DNA from: Bacteroides finegoldii DSM 17565
GTDB taxonomy: Bacteria > Bacteroidota > Bacteroidia > Bacteroidales > Bacteroidaceae
Assembly: GCF_000156195.1 (NCBI RefSeq)
Contig: NZ_GG688319.1
Location: 122,957 to 186,956 of the forward strand
DNA: 64,000 nucleotides
Reading direction: 5' to 3'
The notes under the pieces are model-generated. The model worked only from the letters and a program-made list of their open reading frames with translations, searched no databases and was not told the DNA's origin. Positions 55,106 to 62,413 of the stretch are shown here, piece after piece (the stretch's first letter is position 1; the number at the start of each line of letters is the position of its first letter). A program made the position numbers and the translations under genes.

Positions 55106-56275
55106 TCATTCCAACACATCGTCCAGATGGGCGTAATTCAGCAGGCTGATTTCCCCTGCGGTGTTTTCGAGCGTGCCCGCATAGACCACCGCCTTGCCCT
55201 CCACGGGGCCTTTGACCCAGCCGTCCATCTGTTTCAACGCCTTTTCAAAATCCGCGTGGTAAGTCATGGCCGACTTGATTTCGATACCGTAAAATCCCGA
55301 ACCTTTTTTCAGCAGCAGATCGACCTCGTTCTGGTTCGAGTCCCGGTAGAAATAAAGGTTGCTCTCCTTGCCCAGGTTATACCGCCGTTTCAATGCCTCC
55401 ATCACGACGAAATTCTCGAACAACGCCCCCCGCATCTTGTCCCGGGCAAGTTGTTCCGGGGATTCGATGCCGAGCAGATGACAGGCAAGCCCCGTGTCCG
55501 TGAAGTAGAGCTTGGGCGTTTTGGTCAGCCGTTTGCGCGTGTTCTCGAAATACGGGGGCAGCAGGGCCACGATATAGGATGCCTGCAACACGGACAGCCA
55601 CGCCGTGACCGTGTGGGAGCTGATGCCGATTTCGTTCGCCAGCTCGGAAGCCTTGAACAGCGAGCCGATACGCCCGGCACAAAGCCGGATGAACGTGTGG
55701 AACTGCATCATGTCCTTGATTTGCAGCAAGTCGCGCACGTCCTTGTCCAGGTAGGTTTTCATGTACGCCGGATAGAGGAATTTGGGCACGTTGCGCCCCG
55801 AATAAATCGCGGGATAGAACCCGTTGAACAGCAGGTGGTCGAGCGGCGTGTCGGCGGCTATCTCCCGTATCTCGGAATAGGACATGGGCAACAGTTCGAA
55901 AACGGCGGTACGCCCCGCCAAAGACTGCGTGACCTTCTTCAGCATGGCGAACTGCGAACTGCCCGAAAGGATAAACCGGCGGTCCGCGTCATCGTCCACC
56001 ATGCCTTGTATGTACGACAAAAGGTTCGGGGCGTTATGTACTTCGTCCAGAATCATGCCCTCCTTGTGCTGGTTCAGGAAAGCGACCGGGTCGTTTTCGG
56101 CAAAGCTCCGCACGTCGAGGTTCTCCAAGGAGTAATACGGCAGGTGCGGGAACAGGTTTCGGATCAGGGTTGTCTTGCCGGACTGGCGGGGGCCGGTGAC
56201 GGTTATGACCGAGAAATAACGGTACGCCTCTTCTATCACGGCGGACAATTCCCTACGGATATATTTTGTTTCCAT
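55106..56275 (-). CDS. AAA (AAA_14/DUF4143-type) ATPase (389 aa)
   Basis: Walker A VTGPRQSGKTTLIRNLFPHL near residue 26-45, Walker B GMILDEVHNAPNLLSYIQGM, sensor FILSGSSQFAMLKKVTQSLA, and a C-terminal DUF4143 restriction-endonuclease-like part with NEVDLLLKKGSGFYGIEIKS. Many such ATPases occur as accessory genes of mobile elements; role not established. Leftward, with its own promoter. Confidence 0.9.
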   Translation of the reverse strand: METKYIRRELSAVIEEAYRYFSVITVTGPRQSGKTTLIRNLFPHLPYYSLENLDVRSFAENDPVAFLNQHKEGMILDEVHNAPNLLSYIQGMVDDDADRRFILSGSSQFAMLKKVTQSLAGRTAVFELLPMSYSEIREIAADTPLDHLLFNGFYPAIYSGRNVPKFLYPAYMKTYLDKDVRDLLQIKDMMQFHTFIRLCAGRIGSLFKASELANEIGISSHTVTAWLSVLQASYIVALLPPYFENTRKRLTKTPKLYFTDTGLACHLLGIESPEQLARDKMRGALFENFVVMEALKRRYNLGKESNLYFYRDSNQNEVDLLLKKGSGFYGIEIKSAMTYHADFEKALKQMDGWVKGPVEGKAVVYAGTLENTAGEISLLNYAHLDDVLE

Positions 56276-56305
56276 ATTCGTTTATGCAATTTTGAAATAC
56301 AACTG

Positions 56306-56335
56306 CAAAATTACATAAATCATGTCGCGGTGCAA
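56306..56335 (-). promoter_or_regulatory. Promoter of the AAA/DUF4143 gene
   Basis: Minus-strand TAATTTTG (plus 56306-56313) with TTG (plus 56333-56335), spacing 19, about 30 bases before the ATG at 56275. Confidence 0.65.
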
Positions 56336-56433
56336 ATTTTCCGGGATGTTTTTCTCTGTCCGGTACCGCTTTTTCCTGTTTTATCGTCATTTCTCCCTTT
56401 GTCGCCGTCAGGCCGGCTTTCTCTTTTCACCGG

Positions 56434-56463
56434 CAAAGGTTGGATAAAGCGCATCGGTGCCAA
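56434..56463 (-). promoter_or_regulatory. Leftward promoter of leader module, copy c (weak)
   Basis: Minus AACCTTTG (plus 56434-56441; first base off consensus) with TTG (plus 56461-56463), spacing 19. The 56314-56650 gap contains no gene. Unlike the other copies the left side faces a leftward gene promoter. Confidence 0.4.
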
Positions 56464-56650
56464 GCCGCATTTCATTCGGATAACGAAAACAGACTATTGC
56501 ATGGTCGGTTTTCTATCCGGGTTTGGCCCGGGATGCTTCCGCTTTATCCGTTACCCGCCTTGAAAAGCTGAAACCTGACCTGCAAGCCCGGCGAGAGCTG
56601 GGAAAGAAAAAACGGCTTTTCAGTGTTCAACCAATTAAAACAAAACAGTT

Positions 56651-56875
56651 ATGACAGACGAAATCAGACAAGACGGCAAAACCGTATTGAGCGGCGAGGA
56701 CGGGGTTTCTATCCCGATGTTTTTCAACAACCTCTGCGGAAAGAACTTTTCAGGTAACGAGTACCGGGACTATATCAGGAATATAGCCCTCGGCGAGATG
56801 GGCTTTAAGCCCGGCGTTATCAAGTTCTACCGGGACGGTGTGCTGCAGAGGACGGGAGAAATCCCGGACATCTGA
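56651..56875 (+). CDS. Small CTn protein, unknown (74 aa)
   Basis: ATG at 56651. MTDEIRQDGKTVLSGEDGVS then FFNNLCGKNFSGNEYRDY and a basic tail. No known motif. Strong terminator directly after. Typical small accessory gene of this CTn family. Confidence 0.7.
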   Translation: MTDEIRQDGKTVLSGEDGVSIPMFFNNLCGKNFSGNEYRDYIRNIALGEMGFKPGVIKFYRDGVLQRTGEIPDI

Positions 56876-56893
56876 AACGGTTCGTACCCCGGA

Positions 56894-56926
56894 ATCCGTA
56901 CTGGCTGGCCGCCGGTACGGATTTTT
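56894..56926 (+). terminator. Terminator after the 56651 gene
   Basis: ATCCGTAC / GTACGGAT stem with a GC-rich loop, then TTTTT. Confidence 0.85.
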
Positions 56927-57084
56927 GGGATTTCGGTCTGCCGACGGCTCTCCCGGTTATAGGCCTGCCTTTCCCTTTTTATTCCCGTTGCCGGTATCCC
57001 CGTTTATACCTTCCGCACCTCCCCCTTATAGCTTCCGTTCCAACCATTCGTCTTGTGCGACCTGTGGGGGATTGCATTTTTCCG

Positions 57085-57115
57085 CAAAGGTAAACCGCCC
57101 GGTCCGATCTGCCAA
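57085..57115 (-). promoter_or_regulatory. Leftward promoter of leader module, copy d
   Basis: Minus TACCTTTG (plus 57085-57092) with TTG (plus 57113-57115), spacing 20. To its left, minus-strand RNA would carry several TATAA-type boxes followed by G runs (for example CTATAAGGGGGAGG and GGTATAAACGGGG). It lies between the 56651 gene and ssb. Confidence 0.6.
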
Positions 57116-57327
57116 TGCCGGCTGCCGCCGCGAGTGGCCTGTAAAAATCTTCCTCTCCGGCTGTCGAGCGTATTTTTCCGTCCAGCCTTGTCCGCTTGTC
57201 CCGGCCACCTTCAAAAGCAGAAAAATAATCCCTGCGGTCGCAAACAGGCCGAACAGAGGGAAAGAAAAAAAACAACAGTTCAGGTAATGGCAGGACTAAC
57301 CACCTTGCCGCAAAACATTTTCAATTT

Positions 57328-57741
57328 ATGTTACACGTTCACACCATCGGACGCATCGGCAAAGACTGCCAGGTCATCACGGGAACACACGGCTCATTCA
57401 TCGCTTTTGATATTGCCGTAGAGGATTATGCACACGGAAACAGCGTTACCACTTGGGTAAGGGTACGGAGCAAGAGGGAGAACCACATCCGGCTGTCCGA
57501 ATACCTGACAAAAGGACGGTTGCTGCTCATCGAGGGAACGCTCTCGGCCTCGTTGTGGAAAGACAAGGACGAAAACTGCCAGATACAGCTTTCCATTACG
57601 GCAGACACGCTGGAGTTCATCAACACCGGAAAACGGGAAGGCGCAACTTCCGACACGGGTAATGCGACGGATGCAGCAGAAGGGGTTTCCGACCCCCCTG
57701 CCGATGCGCCGCAGGACGACAAGGACGACCTGCCGTTCTGA
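57328..57741 (+). CDS. ssb: Single-stranded DNA-binding protein (137 aa)
   Basis: OB fold: HTIGRIGKDCQVITGTHGSF, VTTWVRVRSKRENHIRLSEY, LTKGRLLLIEGTLSASLWKD. Linker, then an acidic tail DDKDDLPF, the usual protein-interaction tip of SSB. Element-borne SSBs coat transferred single strands. Complements the tail-less OB-fold protein at 9304. Confidence 0.93.
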   Translation: MLHVHTIGRIGKDCQVITGTHGSFIAFDIAVEDYAHGNSVTTWVRVRSKRENHIRLSEYLTKGRLLLIEGTLSASLWKDKDENCQIQLSITADTLEFINTGKREGATSDTGNATDAAEGVSDPPADAPQDDKDDLPF

Positions 57742-57774
57742 CCGGGAGCATAGCGGGCTATCCGGAAGAAGACA

Positions 57775-57806
57775 GGGAGCGGGGGACTCCTCGCTCCCCG
57801 TTTTTT
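57775..57806 (+). terminator. Terminator after ssb
   Basis: GGGAGCG / CGCTCCC stem, 10-base loop, then a T-run (TTTTTT). Confidence 0.88.
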
Positions 57807-57853
57807 ATGCACGTGGCGTTACAGCCCGGCAATGGAAAAAACAAAGGTTTCAC

Positions 57854-58327
57854 ATGAAAGACAAGGCGATGGAAAAGAAAAATCACAATACGGTCGGACG
57901 CACCGGAAGACAGGTTAAAAAATCCCTGATGGTTATCAACGTCAGGCGGGAAATCATAGATGTTCTCCGGATAACGAACCGGCGTTTTATGTATGACCCG
58001 CAGACCGGTATTTTACTTTTAGGAGATGAGATATACGGTAAAAGCATCCGCAGCTCCCATGCACAAGAGTTCCACGAATCAAAGGCGGGAGGCAGCTTTG
58101 ATGACTATTTGCGCGGGTGGATCGGCACATCAAGGCAATATCCTCGCGGGATTGTCCATTTTGCCCCCGCTGTCAGCATGGAGCAGTTCGACAGGGGGTT
58201 CGACACGTTACAGATGTTCGCCAGGCTTGAAGGCATAAACGGAGATACCATAGTCAGGGGATTCTGCAACCAGCCCGAAATAAGGCTCGGCGAGATACTG
58301 CCCGCCTCCCTCAAAGAAGATGTTTAG
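57854..58327 (+). CDS. CTn accessory protein, unknown (157 aa)
   Basis: ATG 57854 (MKDKAMEKKNHNTVGRTGRQ) is the most sensible start; an upstream in-frame extension overlaps the terminator. Contains FMYDPQTGILLLGDEIYGKS and GWIGTSRQYPRGIVHFAPA. A soluble alpha/beta protein without a known motif. A short hairpin (CCGCAGG/CCTGCGG) follows at 58337-58359. Confidence 0.72.
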   Translation: MKDKAMEKKNHNTVGRTGRQVKKSLMVINVRREIIDVLRITNRRFMYDPQTGILLLGDEIYGKSIRSSHAQEFHESKAGGSFDDYLRGWIGTSRQYPRGIVHFAPAVSMEQFDRGFDTLQMFARLEGINGDTIVRGFCNQPEIRLGEILPASLKEDV

Positions 58328-58600
58328 GTAAACAAGCCGCAGGGACGTTATTCCTGCGGTGATGTCGCCCGCAAAGGCCCGGTTATAAATCCACCCGCCG
58401 GTGATTTCCTTTTATACCTTTCCCTTTTCTCTTGTACTTCGCCAAGGCCGGGCCTCCTTTTCTATATAAACAGCCGTTATCCGCCCTTTATAGGCTTCCT
58501 CCCTTATACCCTCTGCCTGCCGGCCATCCTTCCTTTTCTATATGCTTTGACGCTTTTCCGGATTCGTCCGCTGCCTTCGCCGGTTGGGTTTTACAAGATG

Positions 58601-58608
58601 CAAAGGTA
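58601..58608 (-). promoter_or_regulatory. Leftward promoter element of leader module, copy e
   Basis: Minus TACCTTTG, without a clear TTG at the expected spacing. The 58328-58600 sequence on the minus strand shows several TATAA/TATA-G boxes (GGGTATAAGGGAGG, CCTATAAAGGGCGG) as in the other copies. No gene in 58328-58808. Confidence 0.45.
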
Positions 58609-58808
58609 GGCTGTCGCGCTTGATACGCCGTCTTGAAGTGCATTTCTTGCAAAATTCTTCCTTACTGCGTAAGAGTAATTTGGCAAGAAAAGCCGTCGTA
58701 TGAAGCTGTCCCGACAGCCGGATACCGCATCAGTAAAATCCCAAAGCGGTTCAGGCAGGAAAGAACCGAATAAAGGGAAAAGAAAAAACAACTCAAAATG
58801 ACAGAGAT

Positions 58809-59087
58809 ATGGACAAAATTAAATTGGTGGTTTTCAACGAATACGCATTGGGCTATATCATGCCCGAACAACCCGACAAAGTTTGCACGTTGGTTGATAG
58901 CGTACTGCGTGGCGCACCCTTTCGGGTAATGAACGAGCCTTACTACATCGGAGCAAAAGATACCGTCAGACTGGCAGGCAAAAAAGACTTCGAGACCTTT
59001 CGGGTGGTGTTCGACGGGTACGACAATCCGCAGGAGTACGAGTTTGATACCGCCGACAACGGGCGACAGAACCAAGAAAACAAATAA
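58809..59087 (+). CDS. Small CTn protein, unknown (92 aa)
   Basis: MDKIKLVVFNEYALGYIMPE, PYYIGAKDTVRLAGKKDFET, tail with GRQNQENK. Acidic soluble; 32 bases before the parB start, likely co-transcribed. No motif recognised. Confidence 0.72.
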   Translation: MDKIKLVVFNEYALGYIMPEQPDKVCTLVDSVLRGAPFRVMNEPYYIGAKDTVRLAGKKDFETFRVVFDGYDNPQEYEFDTADNGRQNQENK

Positions 59088-59119
59088 CTCAATTATAAAC
59101 CGTTAAAATTAAATGAATT

Positions 59120-60883
59120 ATGGAAACAAAGAGCATTCAGTCAGTAGAGAAGAACATCACTATGGTAGCATTGGCAAACGTACAGCCGAGCAGTTACAAC
59201 CCACGCAAGAACTTTGACGGGGAAAGCCTTGCCGAACTTGCCGAGAGCATTCGTCAGCAGGGAGTGTTGCAGCCTATCGGGGTGCGACCCACGGAAGAGA
59301 ACCGCTTTGAGATTGTGTTCGGAGAACGCAGGTTCCGAGCCTCCCTCATGGCAGGGTTGGAGGAAATTCCTGCTATCGTTATGGAAATTTCGGACGAGCA
59401 AGCCGAAGAAATGGCGGTAACGGAGAACCTGCAGCGCAAGGACGTTACCCCGATAGAGGAAGCCAACGCCTACCAACGGTTGTTGGAGAGCGGTCGCCAC
59501 GATGTGCAGTCGTTAGCCGTGCAGTTCGGCAAGAATGAAAGTTATATCCGTACACGCTTGAAGTTCGTTTCCTTGATACCCGAGATTGCACAGCTTTTGG
59601 AGCAGGACGAAATCACTATCAGCGTGGCGAGCGAAATATGCCGTTACGGCGAGGACATTCAGCGTGAGGTGTACGAGACACACCTCAAAGAGGGTGTGCA
59701 ATACAATAGTTGGCGAGGAATGAAAGCATCCGAGGTGGCGAAGAAAATCGAACAGCAGTACACAGCCGACCTTGCACGTTATTCGTTCGACAAGACCCTC
59801 TGCCTGTCATGCCCCCACAACACCAACAACATGATGTTGTTCTGCGAGGGCGGTTGCGGAAACTGTGCCAATCGCACCTGCCTTGCCGAAATGAACGCAG
59901 CGTATCTCACCGAGAAAGCCGTGCAGTTCGTGGAGCAATATCCCGCCGTGTCGCTGTGCCACCAAGAGTACAACTACAACGAGACGGTAGTGGAATGCCT
60001 TACCGCCATGGGCTACGAGGTCGAATGCCTCAAAACCTACGCCACCGCATACCCCAAAACACCCGAAGCCCCCGAAAAGGAGGAATACGGCACAAGCGAG
60101 GAATACGAGGAAGCATACAAGGAGTACGAACAGGACTTCAGCGACTACATGGAGCAGTGCAAGGCTATCCACGGGCAGGCGGAAGCAGGAGAGATAACGC
60201 TCTATATCCGTATCGAGCAGAAAGAGGTCGTGCTGTGCTATTTGAAGAATGCCGCATCCAACGCGAACGGAACGGACGGGACGGTGGAGAAACCGCTCTC
60301 TCCCGTGGAGAAACTGGAGAAGCAGGACAAGCGCAACAAGGAGATTGCCCTTGAAAAGACCGTGGAGGACACCAAGAAGCAGATTTTGGAGGTGGATATG
60401 TCAGAACGCAAGTTCGGGCAGGACGAGGACAAGATGATTTATTTCTTCCTGCTCGCTTCCCTCCGCAGGGAACACTATGCAGAGGTAGGTCTTGAGGAAA
60501 AAGAACCTTATCACTACCTCACGGACGAGGAAAAGATGGACATCATCGCCAACCTCACCGCCAAGCAGAAAGCCGTTATCCGCAGGGATTTTCTGATTGC
60601 CAATTTCAAGAACGCATTCGGTGGCAACGCCGTTGCAAGCCTCTTGCTCGACTTCGCACAGAAGCACATGCCCGAAGAACTGGCGGAAATCAAGAACGGG
60701 CACAATGAGGTGTACGAGAAACGCCACCAACGCATCGAGGAAAAGAAAGCCGTCCTGCTCGTGCAGGAACAGGCAAGGCAGGAAGCCGTAGAAGCGGAGG
60801 AAGCACAGCCCGAAACCGAAATGCAACCCGAAGAACAGCCGCAGCCCGAGGCGGAACTTCAGACGGAAGAGGTTGCAGCGTGA
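59120..60883 (+). CDS. ParB/RepB-like nuclease-domain protein of CTn (587 aa)
   Basis: ParB N-terminal domain about 15-110: VALANVQPSSYNPRKNFDGE, IVFGERRFRASLMAGL (the GERR box). Central helix-turn-helix (EANAYQRLLESGRHDVQSLA, FGKNESYIRTRLKFVSLIPE). A Cys-rich patch (LCLSCPHNTNNMMLFCEGGC) may bind zinc. C-terminal region acidic and rich in E/Q (EAEEAQPETEMQPEEQPQPE). Probably partition or regulation of the element rather than chromosome segregation, since no ParA is beside it. Confidence 0.88.
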   Translation: METKSIQSVEKNITMVALANVQPSSYNPRKNFDGESLAELAESIRQQGVLQPIGVRPTEENRFEIVFGERRFRASLMAGLEEIPAIVMEISDEQAEEMAVTENLQRKDVTPIEEANAYQRLLESGRHDVQSLAVQFGKNESYIRTRLKFVSLIPEIAQLLEQDEITISVASEICRYGEDIQREVYETHLKEGVQYNSWRGMKASEVAKKIEQQYTADLARYSFDKTLCLSCPHNTNNMMLFCEGGCGNCANRTCLAEMNAAYLTEKAVQFVEQYPAVSLCHQEYNYNETVVECLTAMGYEVECLKTYATAYPKTPEAPEKEEYGTSEEYEEAYKEYEQDFSDYMEQCKAIHGQAEAGEITLYIRIEQKEVVLCYLKNAASNANGTDGTVEKPLSPVEKLEKQDKRNKEIALEKTVEDTKKQILEVDMSERKFGQDEDKMIYFFLLASLRREHYAEVGLEEKEPYHYLTDEEKMDIIANLTAKQKAVIRRDFLIANFKNAFGGNAVASLLLDFAQKHMPEELAEIKNGHNEVYEKRHQRIEEKKAVLLVQEQARQEAVEAEEAQPETEMQPEEQPQPEAELQTEEVAA

Positions 60884-60899
60884 CCCAGATTCAAAGGTG

Positions 60900-60929
60900 G
60901 GACGGAGAAATCCGTCCTGCCGTTTTTTT
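60900..60929 (+). terminator. Terminator after parB
   Basis: GGACGGA / TCCGTCC stem with GAAA loop, spacer TGCCG, then TTTTTTT. Confidence 0.85.
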
Positions 60930-61094
60930 CACGCTCATACGCGCCCGCCGCAGGGCGGCATCCTCTTCTAACACCTGCCGCAGGCAGCACCTCCCTTTTT
61001 TATCCGTTTCCCCCTTATACCGCATGGACTTCCCTTTATACCGCGACAGTTTCGCCGGTGGCTCCCTACCCGCCGGGATATGCTTTTTCCCGTG

Positions 61095-61123
61095 CAAAGG
61101 TATTGCCCGGGAAACACATCCAA
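61095..61123 (-). promoter_or_regulatory. Leftward promoter of leader module, copy f
   Basis: Minus TACCTTTG (plus 61095-61102), TTG (plus 61121-61123), spacing 18. The right flank CAAGTACCGCTGACGCTA matches copies a and b. The left side carries GGTATAAAGGGAAG, GGTATAAGGGGGAA and GGATAAAAAAGGGA on the minus strand. The 60930-61250 gap holds nothing else. Confidence 0.65.
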
Positions 61124-61330
61124 GTACCGCTGACGCTATTTGAACGCAATTTTCCGGTAGCTTTCCCGATTTTCAATCGTCCATATCTCGCTGACGCTCC
61201 ATACCGCAACGATAAAATTCCGCCCAAATTTCTTGTTTGTTGTTTCCTTTGTAAGCATTCGATAAACTCCCCCTTTCATTCTAACAATGTGATGTTACTT
61301 TTGTAGCCAAAGTAAAAAAGCTCAATCGTT

Positions 61331-61687
61331 ATGTCACATCAATGGACCATGGAAGATTTTGAATCTATTTACTCCCGTTTCAAGTCGAGCGGACTGTCAG
61401 TTATGGATTTTTGTTCGAATGAATGTATTCGTCCCAAACGTTTCTACGAGTGGCGTTCCAAGCTGTTGCGCAAAGGCGGCTTTATCCCGGTCAAGGTAAA
61501 CAGTAAGGGACAGGTCAGTCTTCCCCATAAGGAAAAATCCCTGCTGTCTGCACCTCCGGTCAGCCCGTCACCAATTCCCCAGCCGCTATGTGAGATCTCC
61601 TATCCCAATGGCGTCACAGTCCGCTTGAACAGCCCTTTGTCACCGGAGGTATTGCAAACCCTGATATTTTTGAATTCAAACCGTTAG
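61331..61687 (+). CDS. tnpA: IS66 TnpA-type accessory protein
   Basis: 118 residues with FKSSGLSVMDFCSNECIRPK RFYEWRSKL, a helix-turn-helix; ends SPEVLQTLIFLNSNR. Diverged from the copy at 33406. Confidence 0.85.
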   Translation: MSHQWTMEDFESIYSRFKSSGLSVMDFCSNECIRPKRFYEWRSKLLRKGGFIPVKVNSKGQVSLPHKEKSLLSAPPVSPSPIPQPLCEISYPNGVTVRLNSPLSPEVLQTLIFLNSNR

Positions 61688-61690
61688 CCT

Positions 61691-62056
61691 ATGTTTTCTT
61701 TGAATGAATCCAACAGATATTATCTTTACCCGTATCCGACAGACATGCGTAAGAGTTTTTATACGCTTAGCGGCATCGTGACCAACCAGATGGGAAAGAA
61801 TGTACGGGACGGTGACGCTTTCATTTTTATCAATGCGAATTGCACCTGTATGAAAATCCTCCATATGGAATATGGTGGTCTGGTGATATACCATATGAGG
61901 CTGGAACAGGGGCACTTCCATCTGCCGGTCATAAATACGGAGGAAGGTCGGATTAAAGCGATTGAAACCTTCTGGAATGACCTTGTGATGATGATTCAAG
62001 GAATGGATGGCAGCAAGGTCAGGCGTTATAAAAGAAGTGGTTTCCATGGGTTATAG
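61691..62056 (+). CDS. tnpB: IS66 TnpB (Orf2)
   Basis: 121 residues: YPTDMRKSFYTLSGIVTNQM, DAFIFINANCTCMKILHMEY; family pattern clear. Three bases after tnpA. Confidence 0.9.
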   Translation: MFSLNESNRYYLYPYPTDMRKSFYTLSGIVTNQMGKNVRDGDAFIFINANCTCMKILHMEYGGLVIYHMRLEQGHFHLPVINTEEGRIKAIETFWNDLVMMIQGMDGSKVRRYKRSGFHGL

Positions 62057-62131
62057 TTGTAACAAATTATAACATATACAATGCCGTATTCCGGCTGTTT
62101 TTTAGTATCTTAGCATCATATTTAAACGATT

Positions 62132-62190
62132 ATGCCAACCGATAAGGAATTACTGATAAAGGATCTCATGCACAAATGCGACTGTCTGTA
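62132..62190 (+). pseudogene. IS66 tnpC, first 20 codons only
   Basis: MPTDKELLIKDLMHKCDCLY, then the frame enters the repeat array of the IS21 end and finds a stop. Confidence 0.6.
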
Positions 62191-62194
62191 TAGT

Positions 62195-62332
62195 GATAAT
62201 ATCGGCGAATCGGTACCACTTTTATCACTCAAACAGTACCATCTCTATCACTCAATCAGTACCAAAATTATCCGTGAATCAGTACCACAGTTAGCGCTGA
62301 ATCGGTACCATTTTTAGCGTTCAACTGATACC
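62195..62332 (+). repeat. Six 23-bp iterated repeats at the IS21 left end
   Basis: GTACC occurs at 62213, 62236, 62259, 62282 and 62305, and ATACC at 62328, every step exactly 23 bases. The consensus is about TTATCxxTGAATCxGTACC. Periodic IstA-binding repeats are known at IS21 ends; here there are six on one side. Confidence 0.9.
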
Positions 62333-62413
62333 ACAGGTAAAAGTCATAATAGTTCTTACATAGGGGAATGTTAATATCCATAATTTTGTTATTCAATTTT
62401 TTATAACAGAATT

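Larger units (their letters stand above)
61251..62190 (+). mobile_element. IS66-family element, left part, cut by IS21
   Basis: A GTAAGCATTCG end at 61251 resembles the IS66 terminal GTAAGCG. tnpA and tnpB are complete, and tnpC stops after about 20 codons where the IS21-family left end begins. A TACTTTTG promoter box lies at 61296-61303. Confidence 0.75.

Noticed and set aside
55127..56563. 478-codon plus frame opposite the ATPase gene
   Set aside because: The minus strand encodes a clear Walker A/B and DUF4143 protein; the plus frame is a by-product of codon bias.
59710..60354. 214-codon frame inside parB
   Set aside because: Shadow of the ParB frame; Arg-rich with no domain.
62195..62332. 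CRISPR-like array
   Set aside because: Repeats are contiguous 23-bp units without unique spacers and lie at an IS21 end.
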